Source: Bryobacterales bacterium (lineage in GTDB: Bacteria > Acidobacteriota > Terriglobia > Bryobacterales > Bryobacteraceae). Taken from it: a stretch of DNA of 64,000 nt. The translations under genes and the position numbers were made by a program. The notes under the pieces were generated by a model that saw nothing but the letters and a program-made list of their open reading frames with translations, ran no database searches and was not told the origin of the DNA. Every line of letters starts with the position of its first letter. Position 1 is the stretch's first letter. Positions 9,430-18,643 of this stretch are shown here, one piece after another. The stretch is taken from positions 62,001 through 126,000 of the forward strand of contig JADJWL010000012.1 of the NCBI GenBank assembly GCA_016716385.1, written 5' to 3'.

Positions 9430-9858
9430 TCAGCCAGGCCGCTTGACGCGGCCGGCAATCGATGCAGGCAGCCGCAGGAAGTCCTTGACGTTCCAGGTGT
9501 AAATGACTTCGGCCCTGGCCTTCAAGGCGCAATATCCCAGGATCGCGTCGTAAACAGCCCCTCCGCTGAGATGGACGGCTGCCGCTCCGTCCAGCATCGC
9601 GGCATAATCCTGCTCGTCCAGAGAAATCACCGTGAGCCGGGCGCGGACATCCGCCAGGAAGAGCAAAGCTGCCTCGCCTCCGAGCCGGCGTCTGCCGGGC
9701 ATCCCGGTGACCGTCGCATAGACTTCGGCCAGGCTATGCGCACCGCAGGCGACCGAGTGCTTCTTGTAACGCAGCAAGAGATCGAGGCTCGGAGCGTGAT
9801 GTTCGTGGTCACCGTAGAATGCCGCCACCAGCACAGATGTGTCCAGAAACGCTTTCAC
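9430..9858 (-). CDS. vapC: VapC-type PIN-domain toxin
   Basis: 142 residues with the PIN acidic residues: FLDTSV near the N-terminus, SLAEVY, YDAILGYCAL and NVKDF near the C-terminus. A Mg-dependent endoribonuclease is expected. Its start overlaps the antitoxin stop by 4 bp. Confidence 0.85.
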   Translation of the reverse strand: MKAFLDTSVLVAAFYGDHEHHAPSLDLLLRYKKHSVACGAHSLAEVYATVTGMPGRRRLGGEAALLFLADVRARLTVISLDEQDYAAMLDGAAAVHLSGGAVYDAILGYCALKARAEVIYTWNVKDFLRLPASIAGRVKRPG

Positions 9859-10121
9859 GGCGCCACCCTGGACGCGCGCCGTTCCCGAATCTCCTTCAGC
9901 GTGGAGTCCGTTTCGTTGGCGCTGAGGGGCTCACCGGTGCGAAACACCCAAATCCCGCGTTCCTTTTGCAGGGGAGGCTCCGGCCGGCGGATGCGCAGGA
10001 TGACGCGCTCACCCTCAACAGAGAGATCCAGGGTGTCGCCGGCGGAAACCCGCAGAAGGTCCCGAACGGGCTTCGGGAGCACCAGCCGGCCTGCTTTATC
10101 GACGGTAACCGACGCTTCCAT
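9855..10121 (-). CDS. vapB: AbrB/SpoVT-type antitoxin
   Basis: 88 residues. The N-terminal swapped-hairpin DNA-binding domain reads VTVDKAGRLVLPKPVRDLL followed by VSAGDTLDLSVEG. The C-terminal part should wrap the toxin. It is first in the VapBC operon and has TAACCT 6 nt before ATG. Confidence 0.85.
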   Translation of the reverse strand: MEASVTVDKAGRLVLPKPVRDLLRVSAGDTLDLSVEGERVILRIRRPEPPLQKERGIWVFRTGEPLSANETDSTLKEIRERRASRVAP

Positions 10122-10127
10122 AGCTCC

Positions 10128-10133
10128 AGGTTA
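10128..10133 (-). promoter_or_regulatory. -10 element TAACCT for vapBC
   Basis: TAACCT on the minus strand, exactly 6 nt before ATG 10121. The intervening GGAGCT could also act as a weak Shine-Dalgarno if initiation is upstream. Confidence 0.45.
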
Positions 10134-10623
10134 GCATGCCATCGTCCGGTGGTGAATGGCATTAGCCAATGGTATCCAAGGTCCGCCTCCGGTGCGTCGA
10201 ACAACTCCTTGCTCACCCTTTCCTGGTTGAACATTGGCCATGCTAGAATCCCGCCATGTCCGGGACCTCGGCGGTGGCGCTGCTTGCAGCCATCGTTCTC
10301 TTAGGCGTTGCGGGACTGCCGGCGCCTTTTTTTTCGCTCCACGAACCGTTGAAGACCAACAGCAATACACAATACACAGGGGTGAACCTTGAGAACGCAA
10401 TTAGGTATGGGTGTGCGTGTACAGCCTGTTCCGACGACAACTCGCGGCCCTGGAGACTGCGGCGTGTCCGGCAGGGTACCGGCAACTGGCTCCCGGTTGC
10501 CGCGCTGCGGAGCGATGTGCCTGTCCGGTTCGGCGATGCGCCGGCATCGCTCCGATCAAGAGCCCACAGTTCTTGGCCGAAGCGGATTGCGGCGAAGCTG
10601 CGCACGCGCCGCCCTCGTCAACG
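10134..10623 (+). other. intergenic stretch with promoter-like site and a doubtful ORF
   Basis: About 490 bp without a confident gene. TAGAAT (10244-10249) stands 6 nt before ATG 10256, the same arrangement as at real genes here. The ORF from it begins with a plausible signal peptide (MSGTSAVALLAAIVLLGVAG) but turns Arg-rich and runs antisense into the next gene, so a short or degraded secreted protein is possible. A second frame from 10411 is cysteine-rich (CPAGYRQLAPGC). Neither is called. Confidence 0.3.
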
Positions 10624-11316
10624 TCAAACCGGTTCTCCGGCCTGCAGACGACGAAATTCGCTGATGATGTCGCGGGCTTTGCCGTCCTTCAATAGGTCAA
10701 TCGGAGTCCGCCCGTCAAAGGCATCGTTCGCGGAACGCAGCCAGGCCGGGATGTCCGCAGCCTTGACTGAGTCTCTTAGGGCGTCCCATAGCTCTTCGAG
10801 ATCGCGAGCGCCGCGCGCTCTGGATGGTTCGCCTGACCTCTCCCAGTTCTGTATCGTCCGCAAGCTGACGCCAAAGGCGTGAGCCAGTTCAGTTTGAGTG
10901 AGTCCGAAGTTTTCGCGTAAGCGGCGGATCCTCGGCCCGCAACCCTCCGGGCTCCGCTTCGCTTCGGACGAGCCCGCATGCTTCAATAACGCTGCTGCTG
11001 CTGCCTTTGCTCCAAAAACGACCGTCGTGCGCCGAGGGCGGGTTTCCCCGACGAGCCTGCCCAATTCCGCTGCTTCCTCAGGGGCGGGACGAGTCGAACA
11101 GTAAATCACGACGTCGGTAGTTCCGGATTTGAGGCTTTTGAGAAGTGCGCGCAGCCGGCCGTAGTCGGGATGCGTCAGGTACACGAGGATCGGCCGCCCA
11201 GGGGTGTATCGCCTCAGATCTTCGAAACTCTTGAGTTCGCCGGAGCCGGCGATTTCAACGAACCGGCCCGCCTGGGGCCAGTTGTCGCGCTCAGCACAAA
11301 CTACAAAACCAGCCAT
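10624..11316 (-). CDS. Xre/MbcA/ParS-type regulator with extra N-terminal domain
   Basis: 230 residues from ATG 11316. The frame extends to TTG 11343, but TACAAT inside that extension looks like a -10 and AGAGG precedes the ATG. Residues 128-160 form an Xre helix-turn-helix (LTQTELAHAFGVSLRTIQNW). Residues about 172-226 match the DUF2384 toxin-binding domain (WLRSANDAFDGRTPIDLL). The first 115 residues form an alpha/beta domain (ILVYLTHPDYGRLRALL, TDVVIYCS) that I cannot name. RES-domain toxins normally accompany such antitoxins; none is seen on either side. Confidence 0.7.
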   Translation of the reverse strand: MAGFVVCAERDNWPQAGRFVEIAGSGELKSFEDLRRYTPGRPILVYLTHPDYGRLRALLKSLKSGTTDVVIYCSTRPAPEEAAELGRLVGETRPRRTTVVFGAKAAAAALLKHAGSSEAKRSPEGCGPRIRRLRENFGLTQTELAHAFGVSLRTIQNWERSGEPSRARGARDLEELWDALRDSVKAADIPAWLRSANDAFDGRTPIDLLKDGKARDIISEFRRLQAGEPV

Positions 11317-11433
11317 GAGTGCCTCTGGTTTGATTGTACGCAATTCTGCGCATCCCTCGCATCGTGCAACTGTGCAGGACAGCCATCACGGAGGTTTCCC
11401 GGAAGAGGCGCCCGAACTCCGGTAGCGTACACT

Positions 11434-11453
11434 AAGGAGGTTTCCACCAGGAG
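11434..11453 (+). promoter_or_regulatory. ribosome-binding region of the uptake operon
   Basis: AAGGAGG at 11434-11440 and CAGGAG at 11448-11453 precede TTG 11463. The second has the better spacing (about 9 nt) and supports the TTG start. Confidence 0.4.
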
Positions 11454-11462
11454 TAACTGGGT

Positions 11463-12239
11463 TTGCGGTTCGAGTGTTCACAACTGGGTCTGGAGTTCGG
11501 GAAAGGCGCCGGGCGGGTCCAGGCTCTCGACGGGCTGAGCTTTGACGTCAAAGAGGGGGAGTTTCTCGCGGTTGTCGGGCCGAGCGGCTGCGGCAAGACG
11601 ACTCTTCTCCGAACGCTCGCCGGATTGCTGCCACCGACAACCGGCGAAGTACGCCGCATTCCAGCTCCGGGAGAAGAGTCGCCCCGTACGCTGATCGTCT
11701 TCCAGGAGCACGGACTGTTCCCGTGGATGACCGTGCTCGACAACGCCGCGTTCGGCCTTGAGATGCAGGGCGTCGCGAAGGACGAACGGTACGCCCGGGC
11801 GAGGCAACTGCTCCAGCGGTTCGGCCTGGCCGGACGGGAAGAGGCGTACCCGGGGCAGCTTTCGGCGGGCATGAAGCAGCGGGTGGCCGTCGTCCGGTCC
11901 TTCATTAGCAGGCCGACCGCGCTGCTGATGGACGAACCGTTCGGCGCTCTCGATTACCAGACGCGGCTCCGCCTGCAGCAGGAACTGCTCGATCTCTGGG
12001 AACAGGAGCGGCACACGGTGGTGTTCGTGACGCACGACATCGAGGAAGCGATTCTGCTCAGCGACCGGGTGCTTGTCCTGAGCGCGCAGCCGGCGCGTGC
12101 GGTTGGCCTGCACCGCGTCGACTTTCCGCGGCCTCGGCATGCGGCTCTGACCGCCGATCCCGAGTTCGCGCGCCTGCGGGTCAGAATTCTCGATGAACTG
12201 CACGTCACGCCGCATCCGGCGCCGCACGCGCTGCGATGA
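11463..12239 (+). CDS. ABC transporter ATPase (SsuB/TauB/NrtD type)
   Basis: 258 residues. Walker A GPSGCGKTT (39-47), Q-loop FQEHGLFPW, signature LSAGMKQRV, Walker B LLMDEPFGALD and switch FVTHDIEE are all present, so it should be active. The family powers import of sulfonates, nitrate, thiamine precursors or similar small compounds. It is the first gene of a five-gene operon and overlaps the next gene by 4 bp (ATGA). Confidence 0.85.
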   Translation: MRFECSQLGLEFGKGAGRVQALDGLSFDVKEGEFLAVVGPSGCGKTTLLRTLAGLLPPTTGEVRRIPAPGEESPRTLIVFQEHGLFPWMTVLDNAAFGLEMQGVAKDERYARARQLLQRFGLAGREEAYPGQLSAGMKQRVAVVRSFISRPTALLMDEPFGALDYQTRLRLQQELLDLWEQERHTVVFVTHDIEEAILLSDRVLVLSAQPARAVGLHRVDFPRPRHAALTADPEFARLRVRILDELHVTPHPAPHALR

Positions 12240-13828
12240 ACCTGCGCGACAAGGCCGGCCACTACGCGCGCTACAGCCGAGGGGTCGCGGAGTACCTGCG
12301 CAGCCCGGTCGAGCACGACTGGCGGGAGCGCCTGCGGAGCCAACTGGCGAACCGCGAAGCATCCTGGCTCGCGACCGTGCGCCTCGGGGTCTTCGCGCGT
12401 CCGGAGAGCCCGTTCGCCCGGATGTTCGCGCTGGCCGGCATCGGGTATCCGGACCTCGCCGGCGCCGTCGAGCGGGACGGTCTCGAGGCCGCCTTGGAGC
12501 AGGTGCGGCAAGCCGGCGTTTACCTGACCCACGAGGAATACAAAGGCCACGTGCCGATCGTGCGATCGGGCCGCGAGATTGCGGCGGACCAGGCCAGCTT
12601 CGCCAATCCGGCGGCCGGCGGCGGCATCGCGTCGGTAAGCAGCGGGAGCAGCGGCACGAGCGTCAGCGTCCGCAAGCCCGTCGAGGCGCGGCTGCACAAG
12701 CATGTCTATGCCTGGCTCGAAATGCGCGAATTCGGCCTCGATTCGAGTGCGATGACGGTGCTGAAGCCGATCCTGCCGGCGTCTTCCGGATTGACAGGCT
12801 GCATTCGCGCCCTCCGCATGGGTTGCCGCGTGGAGCGCTGGTTTGCGCCCGGCGGGAGGGCGGGGGATTCGGTGCACTACCGGGCGCTCACCAGCGCGCT
12901 GGTGACCCAGGCGCGTCTGTCCGGAGTGCGCATCCCTTACCCGGAGCACCTCGCGCCCAACGACTTCCTCCAGCCGGCGCGCTGGCTCGCGAAGCGGCGG
13001 AGCGAAGGTGAGCGCTGCGCGGTGCGGGCGTTTGTCAGCCCCGCCGTCCGCACCGTCCAAGCCGCGCTCGACGCCGGTCTCGACATTCGCGGGACACGCT
13101 TCCTCGTGGGCGGCGAGGCACTGACGGAGGCCAAGCGGCGGCTGATCGAATCGGCGGGCTGCGAGGTCTTTCCACGCTACGTGATCAGCGAGATCGGGGC
13201 TATCGGCTACGCGTGCAGCCGCATGCGCGCCGGGAACAGCGTCCATCTCTGCCATGACTCGGTCGCGGTGGTGGGGTGGCGGCGTCTCGCGCCGTTGTCC
13301 CAGGTTGAGGTGAACGCCCTGCTGTTCACCCCGCTGCTTCCTTCCGCGCCGCAGATCCTGATCAATGTCGAAATGGGGGACGCGGGTTCACTCATTCACG
13401 ATGCACATTGCGATTGCGCGTTCGCGCAAGCGGGACTGCCGCGACGGATTGAGCACATTGCCAGCTACAGCAAGCTGACCGGGCTGGGGGTGACCTTGAC
13501 GGGCACCGAGGTCGTTCCTATTCTGGAGAGTATCCTGCCTGCCCAGTGCGGCGGGGGTCCGGCCGACTACCAGTTGGTCGAGCGGGAAGGCAGGGGGCAG
13601 ACGGAACTCACGCTCCGTGTCAGTCCGCGCGTGCCCGAACCGGATCTCAACCGGGTACGGCAGGTGTTCCTGCGGGCATTGGAAGAGCGGTATGGCGGTG
13701 CGCTGGCATCCCGGGTCTGGCGGCATGCCGGAGCGTTTCACACCGTCCGCGCCGAGCCCGAGACGACACCGGCGGGGAAGGTCCTCAGTTTGCATCTGTT
13801 GAAAGGGTCCGCGGAAGGCGATGCGTAG
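12236..13828 (+). CDS. PaaK/LuxE-like ANL-family adenylating enzyme
   Basis: 530 residues, cytoplasmic. The phosphate-binding loop of ANL enzymes is visible as SSGSSGTSVSVRK (residues 135-147), followed by a central EIGAIGY element and a C-terminal lysine in TPAGKVLSL, as in acyl-adenylate enzymes. It is closest in style to phenylacetate-CoA ligase/LuxE proteins. It lies inside a transporter operon, overlapping the ATPase by 4 bp and the binding protein by 8 bp. A role in activating the imported carboxylate by adenylation is inferred, and the acceptor (CoA or protein) is unknown. Divergence from known ligases makes the substrate unpredictable. Confidence 0.65.
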   Translation: MNLRDKAGHYARYSRGVAEYLRSPVEHDWRERLRSQLANREASWLATVRLGVFARPESPFARMFALAGIGYPDLAGAVERDGLEAALEQVRQAGVYLTHEEYKGHVPIVRSGREIAADQASFANPAAGGGIASVSSGSSGTSVSVRKPVEARLHKHVYAWLEMREFGLDSSAMTVLKPILPASSGLTGCIRALRMGCRVERWFAPGGRAGDSVHYRALTSALVTQARLSGVRIPYPEHLAPNDFLQPARWLAKRRSEGERCAVRAFVSPAVRTVQAALDAGLDIRGTRFLVGGEALTEAKRRLIESAGCEVFPRYVISEIGAIGYACSRMRAGNSVHLCHDSVAVVGWRRLAPLSQVEVNALLFTPLLPSAPQILINVEMGDAGSLIHDAHCDCAFAQAGLPRRIEHIASYSKLTGLGVTLTGTEVVPILESILPAQCGGGPADYQLVEREGRGQTELTLRVSPRVPEPDLNRVRQVFLRALEERYGGALASRVWRHAGAFHTVRAEPETTPAGKVLSLHLLKGSAEGDA

Positions 13829-14825
13829 ACGGCGATTCCTAGCAATGGCCGCGGGCGCAACGGGGTGCGGCCGGCGGCCGGCCGCGGATGGCCGTCCCAC
13901 CATCCGCATCGCGTTCCGGCCGGGACTCTCGATGTCCGGTTTGTACATCGCGGTCGAAGCGGGCTACTTCGAGGAAGAGGGCTTGGACGTCACCCTGATC
14001 CAGTTCCCGAACACGCCGCAGATCATCCCGTTGCTGGCGGACGGCGAAGTCGATGTCCTGCCGGCGGGTCTGAACGTCGCAACCATCAATGCGGTCGCGC
14101 GCGGGATCCGGATCCGGATCGTGGCGGGACGGGAAGTGGCCTCGGATTCCTGCGGCGAGGCGAACACGCTCTATGCCAGCGCCAGGCAATTCCCCAACGG
14201 CATCCAGGATCTGCGGCAACTCAAGGGGAAAAGGGTCTCGATCCGGTCCCGGCAGACGAGCGCCGAGTTCGCGCTGGACACGCTCCTGAGCACCGTGGGC
14301 ATGACGGCCGGCGATGTCGAACTGGTCTTCCTGCGGCAGGCCGACGGCGCCGCGGCCTTGTTGAGCGGCCGAATCGACGCGCTGGTGTCGAGCCACTTCG
14401 AGAACAATCCCGACGCTGTATCGGGTGAATACACCAAGGGCCTCGGGCTGGCCGACATCCTGCCCGGCCACCAGCGGTCGTTCACCATGTTCGGCCCGTC
14501 TCTGCTTGAGGGCGACCGGGAAACGGGCGTCAGGGTGCTGCTCGCCTACTTGCGCGGGGCGAACGACTTCCTGAACGGCCGCACCGCCAAGGCGATCGAC
14601 GAGCTGGCGCGCGCGAGCGGCGCCGATCCCGCGGCCGCACGCAACGGCTGCCGCGCGACATTCGTTCCCGATGGCGCCATCGACCGGGCCAGCGTCGAGC
14701 GAACGATCGCGTGGGCCCACCGGAAAGGCTACTCGCCGCGCCAGATCCAGGCGGACGACATCATCGACAGCAGCTTCGTGCAGGAAGCGTGGCGGCGCTT
14801 CCAGGAAAGGAATGCCGTCGGATGA
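13821..14825 (+). CDS. ABC substrate-binding lipoprotein (NMT1/SsuA-like)
   Basis: 334 residues. The N-terminus MRRRRFLAMAAGATGC has a twin-Arg-like start and a lipobox-like cysteine (C16). The body shows the NMT1/THI5-SsuA pattern: LYIAVEAGYFEEEGLDVTL, then LLADGEVDVLPAG and LKGKRVSIRS. It should bind the substrate outside the inner membrane and deliver it to the permease. Overlaps with both neighbours show translational coupling. Confidence 0.85.
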   Translation: MRRRRFLAMAAGATGCGRRPAADGRPTIRIAFRPGLSMSGLYIAVEAGYFEEEGLDVTLIQFPNTPQIIPLLADGEVDVLPAGLNVATINAVARGIRIRIVAGREVASDSCGEANTLYASARQFPNGIQDLRQLKGKRVSIRSRQTSAEFALDTLLSTVGMTAGDVELVFLRQADGAAALLSGRIDALVSSHFENNPDAVSGEYTKGLGLADILPGHQRSFTMFGPSLLEGDRETGVRVLLAYLRGANDFLNGRTAKAIDELARASGADPAAARNGCRATFVPDGAIDRASVERTIAWAHRKGYSPRQIQADDIIDSSFVQEAWRRFQERNAVG

Positions 14826-15586
14826 CAGCGAGCCGGTGGGTTGCGGCTCTGTGGTTACCCGCCGTGCTGCTCGTGTCCTGGCAGGTCCTGGCGGATCAGG
14901 GCGTTTTGAACGCAGTGTTCTTCCCGCCGCCTGCCACATTGGCGGCGACTGCCGTGGAGATGCTCCGGGAGGGGGAATTGCAGCGCCACATTCTGGCGAC
15001 GCTGCGGAGGGCAACCGAGGGATTCGCGGTGGGTGTCCTGGCCGGGATGGTGGCGGGGCTGGGGATGGGCGCATCACCATTCGTACGCCGCTCGCTCGAT
15101 CCGTTGATCTCCGCGGTGTGGGCTTCGCCGAAACTCAGCCTCCTGCCGATGCTGATCCTTCTGCTCGGCATCGGCGATACACCGCGCATCGTGCTGATCG
15201 CGCTGGGCTGCTTCATCGTGGTGTCGTTGCACCTGGTCGACGCCGTGCGCGGCATTCACCCGGCTTACGTCGAACTGGCGCGGAATTACGGTGCGGGCCG
15301 CGCCGCGCTGCTGCGGCGGGTCTACCTGCCGGCGGTCACACCCGCGGCCTTTACCGCCGTGCGCCTGGCGTTCGGCCGCGCGCTGACGCTGGCCATCTCG
15401 GTCGAACTGGTCAGTTCCCCGGAAGGCCTGGGCAACCTCATCTTCATGGCGTGGCAGGGGCTGCTTACCGAGCGCCTGTACGTCGCCGTCGGTGTCGCTG
15501 CCGGATTGGGGGTGTTCTTCCATGCCACGCTGCGGTGGCTGGAAAGGCGCCTGATCACCTGGAGGGCCGATGAGAAAGCGCGCTAG
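14822..15586 (+). CDS. ABC transporter permease (SsuC/TauC type)
   Basis: 254 residues from ATG 14822 (ATGA overlap with the binding protein). About six membrane segments, and the EAA-type loop ELARNYGAGRAALLRRVYLP followed by AFTAVRLAFGRALTLA. It forms the inner-membrane channel with the ATPase encoded first in the operon. The frame is open upstream, but the overlap and the hydrophobic first segment favour 14822. Confidence 0.85.
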   Translation: MTASRWVAALWLPAVLLVSWQVLADQGVLNAVFFPPPATLAATAVEMLREGELQRHILATLRRATEGFAVGVLAGMVAGLGMGASPFVRRSLDPLISAVWASPKLSLLPMLILLLGIGDTPRIVLIALGCFIVVSLHLVDAVRGIHPAYVELARNYGAGRAALLRRVYLPAVTPAAFTAVRLAFGRALTLAISVELVSSPEGLGNLIFMAWQGLLTERLYVAVGVAAGLGVFFHATLRWLERRLITWRADEKAR

Positions 15587-18500
15587 CCGTTTGGTCGCGG
15601 CGCTGCTGGCTCTGACCGGCGCATTGAATGCCCAAAGCGGCGGCATCGAAGGGACGGTCACCGACGGGAGCGGCGCCGTGATCGCGGGCGTGGCCGTGCG
15701 GGTCATCGAATCCCACACGGGCGCGGCGCGGCTGCTCGCGACCGACGGGCAGGGCTACTACTCCGCCCCTGCCCTGCCGCCGGGCGCCTATGAGATCGCG
15801 CTCGCGCACGACGGCTTCCGCCAGCAAGTGCGCAGAGGTCTGCGGCTGCCGGCGGGCCGGACCCTGCGCCTGGACTTCACGATGGAGGTGGGCGGGCAGC
15901 GGGAAGAAGTGATCGTGGAGGCAGACGCGCCGCTCGTCAGCCTCAGCGTCGCCGACTGGGGCGGACGGGTCCGGGAACAGGACCTGAAAGCGCTGCCGCT
16001 CAATGGCAGGAACCTGTTCGAACTCTCTGTGCTGGAGCCGGGCGTCGCGGCGGCGAGTTCCGCGGACACCGGACTCAACGATGGGTTCGGCCTCAAGATG
16101 GCCGTCAAGGGCGGCCGTCCGGCGCAGAACAGTTTCCAGATCGACGGAGTCTACATCAACGATTCCACCGGCATCGCGCCTTCGAGTGCGACGGGCCAGC
16201 AGTTGGGCGTCGAGAGCGTCCAGGAGTTGCACCTTGTCACCGACCCGTACTCGGCGGAGTACGGCCGCACGGCGGGCGCGGCCATCACCGCAGTCTCAAA
16301 GGCCGGCGCCAACCAGGTCCACGGCAGCCTGTACGAGTACTTCCGCAACAGCGCGCTCGACGCCAAAAACTTCTTCGATCAGCCGGAGGAGAAGATCCCG
16401 CCCCTGCGGCGCAACCAGTTCGGCGGTCTGATAAGCGGGCCCGTGCGCCGTGACCGCGCGTTCTTCCTGTTCAACTACGAAGGCGTGCGCGAGGATCTCG
16501 GCCGCACTGCCCGACCCATTGTCCCGGCCGCGGAAACGCGCCAGGGGCTTCTGCCTCTCCCCGGCGGCGGCGTGCGGCAAGTGGCGATCCGGCCGGAAGT
16601 GCGTCCCTATCTCGACCTCTATCCTCTGCCGAACGGCCGCCTCTTCGCCGACGGCACCGGCGAATACGTCAACGAAGTGCGGCGCGAGACGAAGGACAAC
16701 TTCCTCGCCACCCGCTTCGATTGGATTCCCGACCCCGGCGCGCGCCTGTTCGGCCGGTACACGTTCGATCGCGCCCGCAGCCACGAGCCGGACCCGCTGC
16801 GCATCTTCGAGTTCGTCCACGATTCCAGCTACCACTTCGGCCAGGTCGAGTTGCAGAAGAGCTCGTCGCCGCGCACGGTCTCACATTTCCGGGTGGGCGT
16901 GAGCCGTTCGCTGAACCGGGAGACCTCAGAGACGGACGAACAGGTGTCGCGCGACCTGGCGTTCCTGCCTGGACGGGCGCTCGGATCGATCCGCGTCGCC
17001 GGCCTCTCGGATCTCGGTGGTTCAGAGGTGGTGGCGCGCCCGCGGCGCTTCGCAAAAAACTCGTACCAGTTGGGCTGGCAGACGCACCACGTCAACGGAC
17101 GCCACACGTTCCGGCTGGGCGCGAGCGTCGACCGCGTTCAGTTCAACCAGCTCTCTCCGCGCAGCGCGGTGGGCGAGTTCCGTTTCGGATCCATCGCCGA
17201 CTTCTTCGACGCTCGCACGCAGCGCGCCGAAGTGATGAGCCTGGACTCCGACGCCGCGCGCGGGTGGAGGCTGAGCCAGTTCTTCGGTTACGTCCAGGAC
17301 GAGTTCCGCGTCAGCCCGCGTTTGAGTGTGTCGGTCGGCGTCCGCTACGAGGCATCAACCGTGCCCTCCGAGGTCAACGGCAAGGTCGCCACGCTGCGCG
17401 ATCCGCTGCGGGATACCGGCGTCACGGTCGGCGGGCCGCTGTACCGCAATCCCTCGAAACTGAACTTCGCCCCGCGCGGCTCGCTCGCCTGGGATCCTCT
17501 GGGGTCGGGACGGACCGTGGTGCGCGCGGGCGCCGGCGTCTTTCACGAATTGCTCGGGACACGCCCGCTCGCGGTGGCCGGAGTCCGGATGCCGCCCTTC
17601 TACCAGCGCCTGCGGCCGCGCACCGCGCCTTTTCCGAATCTCGAAGCGGTCGCGCTCGATCCCAACGCTCCCGTCGCGATCGACACGATCGACTACACAT
17701 GCTGCAGCCCTACGTCGCCCGCTGGCAGCTTTCCGTCGAGCGCCAGCTTGGAGCCGACCACGCCCTGCGATTCGCCTATTCCGGCGCACGCGGCATTCAC
17801 CTGCTCGGCGCGATCGCCAACGTGAATCCCACCGTGCCCGAAATCCTGCCGGACGGGAGCCTGTTCTTTGCCGCCGGCGCGCCGAACCTGAACCCGGCGC
17901 TGGGCGACGTCACGATGCGGCGACCGCATTTCAACAGTTTCTACCATGGCGGCTCCGTTGAGTTCCAGCGCCGCTGGAGCCGCCGCTGGAGCCTGCGGGC
18001 GAACTACACCTTCAGCAAGTCAATCGACGAGGCGTCCGCCGACGTGCTGGGCGACTATCTGCAGACCGACCGTGTCCCGACGCCGTACCACTACCGCCAG
18101 AACCGTGGACGCTCCGACTTTGACCTGACCCACGTCACGGCGCTGACCGTCAGCTACGAACTGCCGGGCGGCTGGCGTATTCACTCGATCGCACAGATGG
18201 CTTCGGGTCCGCCGTTCGCACCGGATGTCGGCTTCGATCGCGCGCGGATTGGCGAAGGGGCGTCCGATGCCGGGCAGCGCCCGCATCTCGCGGCCGCGCC
18301 GGGAACCAGCCTCATCCTCGGCGGACCCGACCGCTGGTTCGATCCGCTGGCGTTTTCCCTGCCGGAAGCGGGCTTCTACGGCAACCTCGGACGGGGCACG
18401 TTGAACGGCCCCGGCCGCGTCACGCTCGACGCTGCCTTGCACAAGTCGCTGTGGCGCACCGAGCGGCGCTCGGTGACATTCCGCGCCGAGTCCTTCAACC

Positions 18501-18643
18501 TGACGAACCGGCCGAATTTCCAGATCCCGGAAGATCGCGCGCTGTTCAACACGAGCGGCCAGCGCCTGGCGTCCGCCGGCCGCATCAGCCGGACGGCCAC
18601 GCCGGCGCGGCAGGTTCAACTGGCGCTGCGCTGGGAGTTCTGA
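15570..18643 (+). CDS. Oar-like TonB-dependent receptor, one frameshift
   Basis: A signal peptide is followed by a carboxypeptidase-regulatory domain (SGGIEGTVTDGSGAVIAGV), a plug with LPLNGRNLFELSVLEPG, and a long barrel ending in Phe (ALRWEF), typical of outer-membrane receptors. The frame used from 15570 stops at 17825, while the barrel continues in another frame from about 17696 (QPYVARWQLSVERQL) to 18643. One base is missing near 17694-17698 (TACAC where TACCAC would restore DYHMLQPYV). The restored length is 1024 residues. The gene overlaps the permease by 17 bp, so it belongs to the uptake operon, and its 3' end overlaps the convergent flippase by 28 bp. Confidence 0.8.

Noticed and set aside
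11954..13255. 433-codon minus-strand ORF opposite the ABC ATPase and adenylating enzyme
   Set aside because: Arg/Ala-rich shadow of two coupled, recognisable genes.
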